Positions 17,556 to 27,317 are shown, counted from the first letter of the stretch. The stretch is DNA of 64,000 nt from Streptococcus uberis (GCF_000785785.1 NZ_JRQN01000008.1:29280-93279), one strand, 5' to 3'. Made by a program: numbers and translations. The notes: generated by a model not told the origin, from the sequence alone.

Positions 17556-18369
17556 TTTGCTTAAATTCCTTATGTGCTTTTTCTACAACTTCAGAAAGTA
17601 ATCTGTGATCTAGTTGTTTTGCCGGTTCAACATTTTCCATATAAGCTAGAAATTCAATATTTCCATGTCCTCCTTGTATTGGAGAAAAATCTAACCCTTT
17701 AATAGTAAATCCGAAATCCTCGGCAAAAGTTGTAACTTGTTCCAGTACTTTTATATGTACGGCTTTATCTTTTATAATCCCATTTTTACCCACCTGCGAT
17801 TTACCAGCTTCAAACTGTGGTTTAATCAAAGCAACTACTTTTCCAGATTCGGCTAAAATTGTTTTTAATGCCGGTAAAATAAGATGTAATGAGATAAAAG
17901 AGACATCAATACTGGCAAAGATTGGTTGCCCTTCTGAAAAATCTTCTAACTGTGCATAACGAAAATTATACTGCTCCATACTTTGAACACGTTTATCTTG
18001 GCGTAATTTCCAAACTAACTGATTTGTTCCTACATCAACAGCATAAACTAATTGCGCTCCTGATTGCAGCATCACATCTGTGAAGCCTCCTGTAGAAGCC
18101 CCAATATCAATACAAACTTGGTCTTTAACCGATATGTCAAAAGTGGTTAACGCTTTTTCAAGCTTTAAGCCACCTCTACTGACATATTTAAGCTTCTCAC
18201 CTTTTAATTTTAACTCTATTCCATCATCAATTTTCTCACCAGGTTTATCAAAACGTTGTCCATTAATTACTGAGATAACTAAGCCAGCCATAACACCTCT
18301 TTTGGCTTGTTCTCTAGTATCAAATAAACCTTGTTTGTAAGCTAATACATCCACTCTTTCTTTAGGCAT
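17542..18369 (-). CDS. tlyA: TlyA family RNA methyltransferase (hemolysin A homologue)
   Basis: The 275-residue protein has an N-terminal S4 RNA-binding domain (about 3-65, ERVDVLAYKQGLFDTREQA) and a Rossmann-fold FtsJ-type methyltransferase. Its SAM motif is CIDIGASTGGFTDVML (about 85-100), and KPQFEAGK follows near 184-191. In characterised TlyA proteins it 2'-O-methylates ribosomal RNA cytidines. The haemolysin name is historical. It overlaps argR downstream by 14 bases and ispA upstream by eight bases, so the genes are surely cotranscribed. Confidence 0.92.
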   Translation of the reverse strand: MPKERVDVLAYKQGLFDTREQAKRGVMAGLVISVINGQRFDKPGEKIDDGIELKLKGEKLKYVSRGGLKLEKALTTFDISVKDQVCIDIGASTGGFTDVMLQSGAQLVYAVDVGTNQLVWKLRQDKRVQSMEQYNFRYAQLEDFSEGQPIFASIDVSFISLHLILPALKTILAESGKVVALIKPQFEAGKSQVGKNGIIKDKAVHIKVLEQVTTFAEDFGFTIKGLDFSPIQGGHGNIEFLAYMENVEPAKQLDHRLLSEVVEKAHKEFKQNEEE

Positions 18370-19231
18370 CTAATCTTAACCTTTCTACTAATGCAATCAG
18401 ATTTTCTGGCTGAAAATTTATCTGGCTTGCAAGCTTTTCAAAAATTAATAAAGCATCATTCAAATCAGCATTTAAAATGTGATACGATTTTTCCAAACCG
18501 ACTAAACCTGGATAGGTTGATTTGTTTGCTTTGATATCTTTATTTGGTGTTTTACCTAATTCTTCAAATTTTGCGGTGATATCAAGAATATCATCTCTCA
18601 CCTGAAAAGCATGGCCAATTAACTCTCCAGCTTTTGTTAAATCAGTAACGATAGTATCAGGCAGTTTTGCAATAATTGCTGCTGCAGTAAATGGATAAGC
18701 TAATAATTTTCCTGTTTTATGGTTATGAATTTCTTGTAACTCTGACAAATTCAAGTCTAGACCTTCTGCTTTCATATCAAGCATTTGCCCTCCAACCATT
18801 CCAAAGGTTCCAGCTGCAAGTGCTAGTTGGGAAATTAGGGTTACTTTAACCTGAGCATCAAAAGTTGTCTCCGAAATTAATAAAAAGGGGTCAATAAATA
18901 AGCTATCCCCTGCTAAAATTGCTGTAGCTTCATCAAACTGTTTGTGGTTTGTCAATCGACCACGGCGATAATCATCGTCGTCCATTGCTGGTAAGTCATC
19001 ATGAATTAAACTTCCCGTATGAACCATTTCTAAGGCAGAAGCAACTTTTAAATGATTTTGATTAATCTCTTGTTGAAGCGCTTCTAGAACTTCAAGTAGA
19101 AAAAGGGGACGAATTCTCTTGCCGCCTGAATCAACAGAATACATAATTGCTTCAATGAGATCTTCTGAAACAGACTGATAATGATGATAAAATTGATTAA
19201 TTGTCTGATTAATTTCTCGTAACTTATCCAT
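18362..19231 (-). CDS. ispA: Farnesyl/polyprenyl diphosphate synthase
   Basis: Trans-isoprenyl diphosphate synthase (289 residues) that condenses isopentenyl diphosphate with allylic primers to give farnesyl diphosphate for undecaprenyl carrier synthesis. Both aspartate-rich motifs are intact: DDLPAMDDDDYRRG near residue 79 and DDILD near 220. KHKQFD and the basic SGGKRIRP motif (about 35-42) are also present. It overlaps xseB and tlyA, and the order xseA-xseB-ispA-tlyA-argR-recN is standard in Firmicutes. Confidence 0.95.
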   Translation of the reverse strand: MDKLREINQTINQFYHHYQSVSEDLIEAIMYSVDSGGKRIRPLFLLEVLEALQQEINQNHLKVASALEMVHTGSLIHDDLPAMDDDDYRRGRLTNHKQFDEATAILAGDSLFIDPFLLISETTFDAQVKVTLISQLALAAGTFGMVGGQMLDMKAEGLDLNLSELQEIHNHKTGKLLAYPFTAAAIIAKLPDTIVTDLTKAGELIGHAFQVRDDILDITAKFEELGKTPNKDIKANKSTYPGLVGLEKSYHILNADLNDALLIFEKLASQINFQPENLIALVERLRLDA

Positions 19232-19446
19232 TAAGCATCCATATCTACTTCTGTGCCATCAGCTTGCATAACTTTTACTAAAGTCTTTTCAGCATTTTGC
19301 AATGTTTTTTGAAGATCCTTTGAAAGTACCATTCCTTTTTGAAATTCTGTTATGGCTGTTTCAAGAGGAACATCACCATTTTCAAGTTTTGAGACGATCA
19401 TTTCCAATTCTTGTAAATTTTCTTCAAATGTTTTCTTTGTTGACAT
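19231..19446 (-). CDS. xseB: Exodeoxyribonuclease VII small subunit
   Basis: A 71-residue all-helical subunit that binds several-fold to XseA to make exonuclease VII, which digests single-stranded DNA. The typical pattern [20 protein letters not shown] then [13 protein letters not shown] is present. Its start lies 23 bases inside the end of xseA. Its stop overlaps the ispA start in a TAATG arrangement, showing translational coupling on both sides. Confidence 0.95.
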   Translation of the reverse strand: MSTKKTFEENLQELEMIVSKLENGDVPLETAITEFQKGMVLSKDLQKTLQNAEKTLVKVMQADGTEVDMDA

Positions 19447-20764
19447 CTTTTACCTCTACTTCTACTTGACCATCTCTTAGTTGAATACTAAGTTGATCAC
19501 CTTTTTCTATTTCTGTAATAGAAGCTATAACTTTATTATCTTTCTGTAAGAGAGCATAGCCTCGTGCAATAATACGACTGGTATCGAGTGATAACAAGGT
19601 ATCCTGTGCTTTTTCAAAACGTCTTAATTTAGCTTCATATGACGCTTTTGTATTGAATATTAACTGTTGATTAAGACTTGTAACCCTGTCCTGGAAACGA
19701 TTAATGCGACTGATTAAGTCTATCGACTGTAGTCTATGCCTCATTTGAATTTCTGATTCTTTATTGCTAGACAGAGTTTCCTTGAGTGATGACAGTAAGC
19801 TCATGTTAAGACGATCTAACTTTTGAAGATAGCCATCATACAACCTTTCAGGTTGACGAAAAATAACTGACTGCGCAAGCTTATTCACTCGTTCTTGCTT
19901 TTCTTTAACAATTCGATTACTTGCTTGAAAAGCACGGGTCTGCCGCTCATTTATCCAGGCTAAGATATCAGCTTTGGTTACAGGTGTCGCTAATTCAGCA
20001 GCTGCAGTTGGCGTTGCAGCTCGGCGATCGGCGACGAAGTCCGCCAAAGTCGTATCCGTTTCATGACCAACACTGGAAATAATGGGAAGCTGAGATTCAA
20101 ATATGGCATGAACTACTTTTTCTTCATTAAAAGCCCAAAGATCCTCAATTGAACCGCCACCGCGGCCAACAATCAATAGATCCAGATCATCTCTTTGGTT
20201 TGCTTTAATAATATTATCAACAACTTCTTGAGCGGCACCTTCACCTTGTACTTTTGTTGGAAATAATAATATCTCAATACCTGGAAAGCGACGAGAAATC
20301 GTCGTAATGATATCACGAATAACCGCACCACTAGGAGAAGTTAACACGCCAACTTTAGTCACAAACTGTGGTAAAGCTTGCTTATGTTTATCATCAAAAT
20401 AGCCTTCCGTCGTCAATTTCTTTTTTAATTGTTCAAACTGCAAAGCTAGGGCACCAATGCCGTCTGGTTCTGCTCGTTCTATGATGATAGAATAAGCACC
20501 CGATGGCTCATAGAGTTGGATACGTCCTATAACGTTAAGCTTCATGCCCTCTTCTAAATCAAACCCTAACTTACTGTAAACACCTGCCCACATTGTGGCT
20601 TGAATGACTGCACCTTCATCTTTTAGAGAAAAATACTGATGCTTTGGTCGTTTTCTAAAATTGGAAATCTGCCCAGTCAGATAAACCCTCTCTAAATAGG
20701 GATCCCGGTCAAACTTCAGTTTTAAATATTTCGTCAGATTACTGACACTTAAATAGTCTGCCAT
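19424..20764 (-). CDS. xseA: Exodeoxyribonuclease VII large subunit
   Basis: Catalytic subunit of exonuclease VII, 446 residues from the ATG at 20764. An OB-fold (about 5-100, with [21 protein letters not shown]) precedes the catalytic domain with [15 protein letters not shown], the [16 protein letters not shown] motif (about 220-235) and [20 protein letters not shown] (about 250-269). A long coiled coil follows. An earlier in-frame start at 20794 is unlikely because AAGGAAAGG lies between it and 20764. It heads the operon running to recN. Confidence 0.95.
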   Translation of the reverse strand: MADYLSVSNLTKYLKLKFDRDPYLERVYLTGQISNFRKRPKHQYFSLKDEGAVIQATMWAGVYSKLGFDLEEGMKLNVIGRIQLYEPSGAYSIIIERAEPDGIGALALQFEQLKKKLTTEGYFDDKHKQALPQFVTKVGVLTSPSGAVIRDIITTISRRFPGIEILLFPTKVQGEGAAQEVVDNIIKANQRDDLDLLIVGRGGGSIEDLWAFNEEKVVHAIFESQLPIISSVGHETDTTLADFVADRRAATPTAAAELATPVTKADILAWINERQTRAFQASNRIVKEKQERVNKLAQSVIFRQPERLYDGYLQKLDRLNMSLLSSLKETLSSNKESEIQMRHRLQSIDLISRINRFQDRVTSLNQQLIFNTKASYEAKLRRFEKAQDTLLSLDTSRIIARGYALLQKDNKVIASITEIEKGDQLSIQLRDGQVEVEVKDVNKENI

Positions 20765-20862
20765 CAGGTTACCTTTCCTTACTATTACAGGCAATTACGC
20801 CATTTTACACTATTGCAATTATACCATTTTTAATGATAAATTGTGACTATAAGGGTCAAAAA

Positions 20863-20882
20863 AGAAGCCTTTTTCGGCTTCT
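20863..20882 (-). terminator. nnrD terminator
   Basis: AGAAGCC (20863-20869) pairs with GGCTTCT (20876-20882), and the minus strand continues into six Ts. It ends the folD-nnrD transcript before xseA. Confidence 0.82.
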
Positions 20883-20892
20883 CAATTTAAAA

Positions 20893-21737
20893 TTATTTTT
20901 CTTGATTAACGAATTTTTTCATCCATTTAGGGACTTCTTGACTGATTTGAGTTGGAAGTACAACGTAATGGTCGCTAGAAAGGGCTTTAGCTATTGCGGA
21001 ATGGAGATAAGTTGCTGCAGCAACCACTTGAAATGGAGGTGACTGCCTAAACTGAGCTAAAAAACCAGCAATTAATCCAGCCAGTGTATCTCCCATTCCA
21101 CCAGTTGCTTGATAAGAGCCTCCAATAGTTAGAACAGCCACTTCCGAATGAGTGATAATTTTTGTTTGCTCACTTTTTGCAACTAGAATGCTTCCTTCTG
21201 GAAATACAGTCAAAGCTTTTTGTGAACGTTCTGTAGTTTGTTCGTCTATTGGAATGGCAGATAATCTTTCCCACTCTTTTTGATGTGGTGTTAAAACAAG
21301 TCTCTTATTCTCTAAGATGGTAATATCTTCTCTTGCTAAAAGGGATAGGGCTGAGCCATCTATGATTAAAGACTGGTATTGACTGCAAGAATCGACTACT
21401 AACTTGAATAAATGATAAGCTCTGCTATCTTCCCCAAGTCCTGGTCCTATTAAGAGGATATCTGCTTCCGTAATTGCTTTTTCTAAGGATGTCTGATCAT
21501 CAACTGAAATTCCCATAGCTTCTGGAAGGTGACTATGCAATGCTATAATATTTTCTTTGTCAGTCGCAACCGTTACTAATCCAGCACCACTTTTTACTGC
21601 TGCAATAGCAGACATGATAATAGCACCACCATAAGGATAAAGACCGCCAATTAGAAGAACTCGGCCAAAATCGCTTTATGACTCTTTTGAGGCCTAGGAC
21701 AAATGACCCTACTTACAAACTCTTGATCTAAATTCAT
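20893..21737 (-). CDS. nnrD: ADP-dependent NAD(P)H-hydrate dehydratase, frameshifted
   Basis: Repairs hydrated NADH and NADPH using ADP or ATP. The carbohydrate-kinase-like fold shows [24 protein letters not shown] and [26 protein letters not shown] catalytic motifs. The true start is the ATG at 21737, which overlaps the folD stop as ATGA. The first 21 codons read well ([19 protein letters not shown]). Then one G is missing near 21673, and the frame runs into a stop. Restoring GGC gives [18 protein letters not shown] and a 281-residue protein. This is probably a sequencing deletion. No epimerase (NnrE) domain is attached. Confidence 0.88.
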
Positions 21738-22588
21738 TTTGTCACACTTCTTAAACAAGCTTGATAAGTCTGTTCCAAAAGCATTGTGATTGTCATCGGT
21801 CCAACGCCACCTGGGACCGGGGTGATATAGCTTGCTAATGGTGATACTTGAGCAAAATCGACATCCCCAATTAATTTACCATTATCATCGCGGTTCATTC
21901 CAACATCAATAACTACAGCACCTTTTTTGATGAAGTCTTTGGTGATAAAGTTTCCTTGTCCAATTGCAACAATTAATATATCAGCTTGACTTGCTATTTT
22001 TGATAAATGTTTGGTTCGCGAATGAGCCAAAGTTACGGTTGCATTTTTATCTAATAACAATTGAGCCATTGGTTTTCCTACAATATTTGAGCGACCAATG
22101 ATTACTGCATTTTTTCCCTCTAAATCGATATTATATTCACTGAACATTTCCATAATACCAGCTGGTGTGCATGGAACCATGAGCGGTCTTCCTGACCACA
22201 GATGACCTGTATTCATCGGATGAAAACCATCCACATCTTTATGAGGATCAATTGATAGAATGATTTTTTTATCATTGATATGAGCAGGTAAAGGTAATTG
22301 AACTAATATCCCATGGATTGTGTCATCTGCGTTATATTGATCAATGATTGCAATCAATTCTTCTTGACAAGTGGATTCTGATAAACGGACTGTTTCACTT
22401 TTGAAACCTGCTGCAATAGCAGCTTTTTCTTTATTTCTGACATAAACTTGACTTGCAGGATTATTACCAACCAAAATAACAACGAGCCCAGGAACCGTTT
22501 GATATCTCTCTTTTAGCACTTGTACTTTTTCAGCTAAATTTCTTTGAATTTTTTGAGCGAGTGCTTTACCATCTATTATTTGTGTCAT
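21734..22588 (-). CDS. folD: Bifunctional methylenetetrahydrofolate dehydrogenase / cyclohydrolase
   Basis: Converts 5,10-methylene-THF to 10-formyl-THF in two steps, supplying one-carbon units. The 284-residue protein shows the family blocks [18 protein letters not shown] with the catalytic lysine (about 43-60), [23 protein letters not shown] (about 116-126), the NADP-binding [17 protein letters not shown] (about 162-178) and [15 protein letters not shown] (about 256-270). Its stop overlaps the nnrD start, so both are coupled. Confidence 0.97.
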   Translation of the reverse strand: MTQIIDGKALAQKIQRNLAEKVQVLKERYQTVPGLVVILVGNNPASQVYVRNKEKAAIAAGFKSETVRLSESTCQEELIAIIDQYNADDTIHGILVQLPLPAHINDKKIILSIDPHKDVDGFHPMNTGHLWSGRPLMVPCTPAGIMEMFSEYNIDLEGKNAVIIGRSNIVGKPMAQLLLDKNATVTLAHSRTKHLSKIASQADILIVAIGQGNFITKDFIKKGAVVIDVGMNRDDNGKLIGDVDFAQVSPLASYITPVPGGVGPMTITMLLEQTYQACLRSVTK

Positions 22589-22630
22589 CTTTGTTTTTCC
22601 TTATCTCTATTTTTATTATTATACCAAAAA

Positions 22631-22649
22631 AAGAGGGACTATCCCTCTT
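22631..22649 (-). terminator. Terminator of the feo operon
   Basis: AAGAGGGA (22631-22638) and TCCCTCTT (22642-22649) form a perfect stem with a three-base loop and seven Ts on the minus strand, just after the Cys-rich mini-gene. It closes the feoA-feoB-mini-protein operon. Confidence 0.9.
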
Positions 22650-22650
22650 A

Positions 22651-22788
22651 TTATTCTTTCTTATGCATTTTTTCTTTAATTGGACATGAACAATCACAGT
22701 CTCCACAGGAGCCATTTTGACTGTTATAATATATTAAACTAAGTAATACAAGGACAAGTAAAATAATAAAAACGATTACTGTAGACAC
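22651..22788 (-). CDS. FeoB-associated Cys-rich membrane mini-protein
   Basis: A 45-residue protein starting at GTG 22788, nine bases after GAGAGGA and directly following feoB. One N-terminal membrane helix (about residues 3-21) is followed by a cysteine cluster, CGDCDCSC, at 28-35 and a basic tail. This is the pattern of the FeoB-associated Cys-rich membrane proteins that often take the place of FeoC in Firmicutes. The cysteines could bind iron or help FeoB assembly; the exact role is unknown. It is the last gene of the feo operon, before a strong terminator. Confidence 0.78.
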   Translation of the reverse strand: MSTVIVFIILLVLVLLSLIYYNSQNGSCGDCDCSCPIKEKMHKKE

Positions 22789-22793
22789 GACTT

Positions 22794-24947
22794 TTATTCC
22801 TCTCCAAAATTGATAATATTAGTTAATGTAATTAAATCTGAATGACTTTCTTTTGGTTTTCGTAAGACCAAATAAGAAACGAGACCGACTAAAAATACAG
22901 CAATAACTGTCAGAAGCGAAACCTTACCTGTCTGAATGACTAGCCCGAGTTGATAAATCAGAAAACTCATCAAATAAGCCAGGACCGTTTGAAATAAAAT
23001 AGCAAATAAAGACCATTTTCTACTATTCATTTCACGCTTAATGGCTCCGATTGCTGCAAAACAAGGAGCGCACAGTAGGTTAAATACCAAAAATGAATAA
23101 GCTGCCAAAGGAGGATAGTCCAATCTTAATTGATGCCATAAGAGTCCTGAATTAGAGGCATCTGAAATCTGATTGTTTTGATAAAAAATACCAAATGTCG
23201 CAACAACAGTTTCTTTAGCCAATAAACCTGAAAAGGTCGCCACTGTGGCCTTCCAGTTACCAAATCCTAAAGGTGAAAAGATCCAAGCAAACTGTTGTCC
23301 TAGTATAGCTAGGATACTATCTTGAGCATTAACAGCTTGAAAATGAAAATTATAAGAGGTCAAATACCAAAGGGCAATGGTTAAAACAAAAATAACTGTA
23401 CCTGCTCTTTTAACAAAGCTTAACGCTTTGTTATAGGCGTACAAAACAACTGTCGGAAAATGGGGTAAGTGATAAGAAGGCAATTCCATAATAAAGGGAC
23501 TGGCTTGACTTGAGAGTAATTTTGTTTTTTTCAAGGCAATACCTGATAGTATTATAGAGACAATACCAATAAAATAAGCACTTGGAGCAATTAAAGGATT
23601 GTTTGGAAAGAAAACTCCTGAAATAAGAGCAACGATAGACATTTTTGCAGAACAAGGCATAAATGTAGATGTCATAATGGTTATCTTGCGGTCTTGTTCA
23701 TTTTCAATTGTACGACTGGCCATAATTGCTGGAACACCACATCCTGTCGCTATCAACATGGGAATAAATGTCTTTCCCGAAAGCCCAAACTTGCGAAAAA
23801 TGCGATCCATAACAAAGGCAATCCGACTCATATAACCAATATCTTCAAGTATTCCTAAACAAAAAAATAACACAAATAACTGTGGAACAAAACCTAAGAC
23901 GGCACCAATCCCCGCAATAACACCATCAATAATTAAAGACTTTAACCAATACTCTACTTTTAAATAAGTCAAAAAAGTCTGCATAGAATCAGGAACGAGT
24001 TTTCCAAATAAATAATCGTTAACCCAATCAGTTCCTAAAGTACCAATTGTTTGAATGGATAAATAATAAACAATAAACATAATAACAGCAAAAATTGGTA
24101 AGGCTAAAAAACGATTGGTAATCAGATTATCAATCTTATCGGATAATTTCAGTTCAAAATTATCTTTTTTGATTTGAGCCATTTGACAAACGGTATCAAT
24201 ATAGGCATATCTTTGATTAATAACAATCGATTCCGCATCTTCCATAAAGATTTTTTCTGTGATTGCTGAAATAGATTCGATTTCTTTAACAATAGTTGAT
24301 GGTAAATTGAGATGAGCTTGAACTAACGGATCTCTTTCAAATAATTTTATGAGATAATGGCGTCTACTCACTCCTAAATCATAGTCAGATAACAGTTGAT
24401 TTATCTGACTTAAGGCCGCTTCAAGCCGATCGTCATAGATTGGATATGGTGATGGAGAGCCATTAGTAACAATTTTTTGAATCTGTTTTATAAATGAATC
24501 AATTCCTTTATTTTTCAAGGCACTAATGGATACTACCGGTACCCCAAGTTGATAACTAAGCTTGTTACTATTAATCTGGTGCCCATTTTTTTCCACCACA
24601 TCAATCATATTCAATGCAAGTAAACATGGAACCCCAAGCTCTAGGAGTTGGGTTGTTAGATAAAGATTTCTTTCAAGGTTTGAAGCATCCAAGACATCAA
24701 TAATGACTTGTGATTGACCACTCAGTAAGTAATCTCTTGCCACCTTTTCCTCTGAGGTATAAGGCGATAAAGAGTACACACCTGGTAAATCTTGAATTTC
24801 AATAGCCTTATCAAGTTTAAGCAAACCACTTTTTCGATCAACAGTGACACCTGGCCAATTTCCAACTTTTTGGTTACTACCAGTTAATAAATTAAATAAA
24901 CTTGTTTTTCCACTATTGGGATTACCAATTAATGTAACTTTCCTCAT
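22794..24947 (-). CDS. feoB: Ferrous iron transport protein B
   Basis: Membrane GTPase that imports Fe2+. From the ATG at 24947 it has 717 residues. The cytoplasmic G domain comes first: GNPNSGKTSLFN (about 8-19), the T in GVTVDRKSG, DLPGVYSLSP (about 48-57), NMID and the switch regions. A helical spacer and the membrane part follow, with two Gate repeats (CLGILEDIGYMSRIAF and CAPCFAAIGAIKRE). A longer start at 24980 would overlap the end of feoA. I prefer 24947 because AGAGGA sits close before it. Confidence 0.95.
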   Translation of the reverse strand: MRKVTLIGNPNSGKTSLFNLLTGSNQKVGNWPGVTVDRKSGLLKLDKAIEIQDLPGVYSLSPYTSEEKVARDYLLSGQSQVIIDVLDASNLERNLYLTTQLLELGVPCLLALNMIDVVEKNGHQINSNKLSYQLGVPVVSISALKNKGIDSFIKQIQKIVTNGSPSPYPIYDDRLEAALSQINQLLSDYDLGVSRRHYLIKLFERDPLVQAHLNLPSTIVKEIESISAITEKIFMEDAESIVINQRYAYIDTVCQMAQIKKDNFELKLSDKIDNLITNRFLALPIFAVIMFIVYYLSIQTIGTLGTDWVNDYLFGKLVPDSMQTFLTYLKVEYWLKSLIIDGVIAGIGAVLGFVPQLFVLFFCLGILEDIGYMSRIAFVMDRIFRKFGLSGKTFIPMLIATGCGVPAIMASRTIENEQDRKITIMTSTFMPCSAKMSIVALISGVFFPNNPLIAPSAYFIGIVSIILSGIALKKTKLLSSQASPFIMELPSYHLPHFPTVVLYAYNKALSFVKRAGTVIFVLTIALWYLTSYNFHFQAVNAQDSILAILGQQFAWIFSPLGFGNWKATVATFSGLLAKETVVATFGIFYQNNQISDASNSGLLWHQLRLDYPPLAAYSFLVFNLLCAPCFAAIGAIKREMNSRKWSLFAILFQTVLAYLMSFLIYQLGLVIQTGKVSLLTVIAVFLVGLVSYLVLRKPKESHSDLITLTNIINFGEE

Positions 24948-24963
24948 AATTCCTCTTACATAC

Positions 24964-25422
24964 CTATCTTCGATTGACACTAATTAATTGTGCTTCTGAT
25001 TTTCTCAGTGTTAGTTCGAATCCCCTTATTGAGATTTCAATTGGATCTCCTAGAGGCGCAACCTTTATTAGTTTAACTTGTGTGCCTTTTGTTAAGCCCA
25101 TATCCATTAAATGTCGCTTAGTTTCTTTAGCAGTATAAATAGTCTCGATATATGCCACTTCACCTACAAAAAGGTCTGTCAATGGAATAGCATTTTGAGA
25201 ATCTGGTAATACTTCAACGACAATATTTTCTAAAATACTTTTATCAAATGCTAGACGTTGGCCAGCTAAAATAAGAATTGCACTTACTTTTGTTTTTGAA
25301 ATTAACATGACTTGTCTATCAGGTAACATTCCCAAATGAGATAAGTATCTTTGAAAAGAGTCTGGAAGATTAATAGATGTTATGATGTACTTTTTTCCGA
25401 TTTCGGCTTGCAATATATTCAA
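24964..25422 (-). CDS. feoA: FeoA protein with two tandem FeoA domains
   Basis: A 152-residue SH3-like protein that supports FeoB. Two FeoA domains are fused in tandem, about 1-73 (YLSHLGMLPDRQVML) and 78-150 (HLMDMGLTKGTQVKLIKVA). Single FeoA proteins are about 75 residues, so this is a double-length version. The start is TTG at 25422, with GGAG seven bases upstream. An extended -10 (TATAAT at 25447-25452, preceded by TGT) lies just ahead. The downstream genes are feoB and the Cys-rich mini-protein. Confidence 0.9.
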   Translation of the reverse strand: MNILQAEIGKKYIITSINLPDSFQRYLSHLGMLPDRQVMLISKTKVSAILILAGQRLAFDKSILENIVVEVLPDSQNAIPLTDLFVGEVAYIETIYTAKETKRHLMDMGLTKGTQVKLIKVAPLGDPIEISIRGFELTLRKSEAQLISVNRR

Positions 25423-25446
25423 AATAATCTCCTTTTATACCTTCCA

Positions 25447-25455
25447 ATTATAACA
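25447..25455 (-). promoter_or_regulatory. Candidate feo operon promoter
   Basis: Minus-strand TGTTATAAT gives an extended -10 about 25 bases before the feoA start. No clear -35 is present, and I see no obvious Fur or DtxR operator over it. Confidence 0.45.
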
Positions 25456-25505
25456 TAGGATAATAAAAATGTATTCCTTCTCAAGAATATTATTAAAAAT
25501 AGGTT

Positions 25506-25533
25506 AAAAAAATAAACCGGCTTCAACCGGCTT
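25506..25533 (-). terminator. Terminator of the amino-acid ABC operon
   Basis: The short GC-rich stem AACCGG...CCGGCTT, with a T run on the minus strand, lies just beyond the stop of the ATP-binding gene. The pairing includes one bulge, so it is a weaker call. Confidence 0.5.
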
Positions 25534-25536
25534 ATC

Positions 25537-26271
25537 CTACAAGACTTTACTAAGGAAATCTTTTGTTCTTTCTTCTTTTGGATTATCAAAGAGGTCAGTT
25601 GGACTGCCTTCTTCAACAACAAGACCTCCATCCATAAAAATGACACGATCTGCAACTTCTTTTGCAAAGCCCATTTCATGAGTTACAATTGCCATCGTCA
25701 TTCCAGATAAAGCAAGGTCCTTCATTACAGTGAGGACTTCCCCAACCATTTCTGGATCAAGAGCAGAGGTTGGTTCATCAAACAAGAGCATATCCGGATT
25801 CATCGCTAAACTTCTTGCAATTGCAATCCTTTGCTGTTGGCCACCTGAAAGGGAAGCCGGATAGGCATTAGCCTTATCAACCAGACCAACCTTTTCCAAA
25901 AGAATTTGTCCATTTTGTTTAGCATCACTTTTACTAATGCCTTTTGTTTTAATTGGTGAGATTGTAATATTTTCCATAACGGTCATATTAGGAAAGAGAT
26001 TAAACTGTTGAAAAACCATTCCCATTTTTTCACGCATTTTGAAAATATCATTTTTCTTATCAGTAATGTCGACACCTTCAAAGGTAATTTTCCCCTGACT
26101 TGGAACTTCTAATAAATTCATCGTTCTCAACAAGGTTGATTTCCCTGAACCAGATGGTCCGATGATTACAAGAACTTCTCCTTTTTCGATACTCAAGTCA
26201 ATTCCTTTGAGAACATGATTATTCTCAAAGGATTTATGTAACCCTTCGATTGTTAATAGCGTTTGATTCAT
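25537..26271 (-). CDS. Polar amino acid ABC transporter, ATP-binding protein
   Basis: A 244-residue ABC ATPase of the polar amino acid (GlnQ/HisP) type. It has Walker [14 protein letters not shown] (about 38-50), the Q-loop [13 protein letters not shown], signature [15 protein letters not shown] (about 139-153), Walker [14 protein letters not shown] (about 160-172) and the H-loop VTHEMGFA. It overlaps the permease gene upstream by four bases. Glutamine is a common substrate of close relatives, but the sequence does not fix the substrate, and no substrate-binding lipoprotein is encoded beside it. Confidence 0.92.
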   Translation of the reverse strand: MNQTLLTIEGLHKSFENNHVLKGIDLSIEKGEVLVIIGPSGSGKSTLLRTMNLLEVPSQGKITFEGVDITDKKNDIFKMREKMGMVFQQFNLFPNMTVMENITISPIKTKGISKSDAKQNGQILLEKVGLVDKANAYPASLSGGQQQRIAIARSLAMNPDMLLFDEPTSALDPEMVGEVLTVMKDLALSGMTMAIVTHEMGFAKEVADRVIFMDGGLVVEEGSPTDLFDNPKEERTKDFLSKVL

Positions 26272-26958
26272 AAACTCTTAGCTCCCTGTCCCATTTTTTT
26301 CTCTAGTAATTGTAGTAACTGTGACATGACAGTTGTCACCATTAAGTAATAAAATGCAGCAAATAATAATGGCGTAATTGGTAGATAGGTAGCAGTAACA
26401 ACAGATTGCGCACCATTCCATAATTCCATAACACCAATTGTTTGCAAGAGGGCACTGTCTTTAATAATAGTAATAAATTCATTGCCCAGAGCTGGTAAAA
26501 TATTTTTAAAAGCTTGAGGTAAGATAACATAACGCATAGCATTTTTAGGACGAATCCCTAAAGAATAGGCAGCTTCTAACTGGCCTGCTGGAACAGCTTC
26601 AATTCCCGCTCTGACAATTTCTGATATATAGGCGCCGCTATTCAATGAAATAATAATTACCCCAGGTAGGAGGCGTGAAAAATCAAGATTTAAAACGCCA
26701 AATTCAATGACCGGCATCTGATTAAAATGCATCCAAGCAAAGGCAATCATTATTTGAACAACCATAGGTGTGCCACGAAAGATCCAGACATAAAAGTTAG
26801 CGAGCAATCTCAATGGTGGAAAAGAACTTCTTTTTAAAAAAGTAATAAAAACACCTAGTATAGTACCAAAAAATACGACTGAAATTGAAATTAAAAATTG
26901 TGACGAGGACGCCATAATTAAAGTAGCCCCAATAGTGTGGCAGAAAAGAAAAATTCAT
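26268..26958 (-). CDS. Polar amino acid ABC transporter, permease (one-base insertion)
   Basis: HisM/GlnP-type inner-membrane permease. The frame starting at 26915 lacks the usual first helix. An upstream ATG at 26958, nine bases after TTTGGAG, starts [21 protein letters not shown], the expected N-terminus, but in another frame. An extra T in a T5 run near 26896 links the two. Removing it gives a 229-residue permease with the EAA-type loop [20 protein letters not shown]. The change is a probable homopolymer sequencing error. A good promoter lies upstream, and the ATPase gene follows. Confidence 0.85.
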
Positions 26959-27001
26959 ATTTATACTCCAAAGTTCCTAAATAATAAAAAACAATGAAAT
27001 A

Positions 27002-27030
27002 ATTATAACACTTGCTGTATAATAATACAA
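27002..27030 (-). promoter_or_regulatory. Promoter of the amino-acid ABC operon
   Basis: On the minus strand TTGTAT (27025-27030) and TATAAT (27002-27007) are 17 bases apart. TGT precedes the -10. The corrected permease start lies about 44 bases downstream, which supports the ATG at 26958 over the shorter frame. Confidence 0.68.
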
Positions 27031-27086
27031 TACAAAAATAAAAAACCTGCTAATGCAAGTTTTCCACTACAAAACTATTGAAGTCA

Positions 27087-27317
27087 TTAATATAATAAAT
27101 CGTAAATTTCCATTGCAATTAAATCAATGCTATCAAATGAATATGATTCACGTGCATCAACATCACGTAATGTAAAAACTGGTCCAGTTTCAAGATCGTT
27201 AGCAAATGATACTTCTGCTACAACTACACCATCACGTTCAAAATTTCTTTTTAAATTGCCACCGTCATTAACCATTAATTCAAGGCGGTTGATGATTCTC
27301 ACTAAATGTGATTCCAT
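27087..27317 (-). CDS. DUF1797 family protein
   Basis: A 76-residue cytoplasmic protein matching the DUF1797 family common in lactic acid bacteria. It has MESHLVRIINRLELMVND at the start, FERDGVVVAEVSF in the middle and the FDSIDLIAMEIYDLLY ending. The function is unknown. AGGAGAAT precedes the ATG. It stands alone between the amino-acid transporter and the divergent clpE gene. Confidence 0.85.
   Translation of the reverse strand: MESHLVRIINRLELMVNDGGNLKRNFERDGVVVAEVSFANDLETGPVFTLRDVDARESYSFDSIDLIAMEIYDLLY

Noticed and set aside
25419..25679. 86-codon minus-strand frame overlapping the end of the ABC ATPase gene and the gap to feoA
   Set aside because: It is out of frame with the ATPase, covers the terminator, and has no family resemblance.
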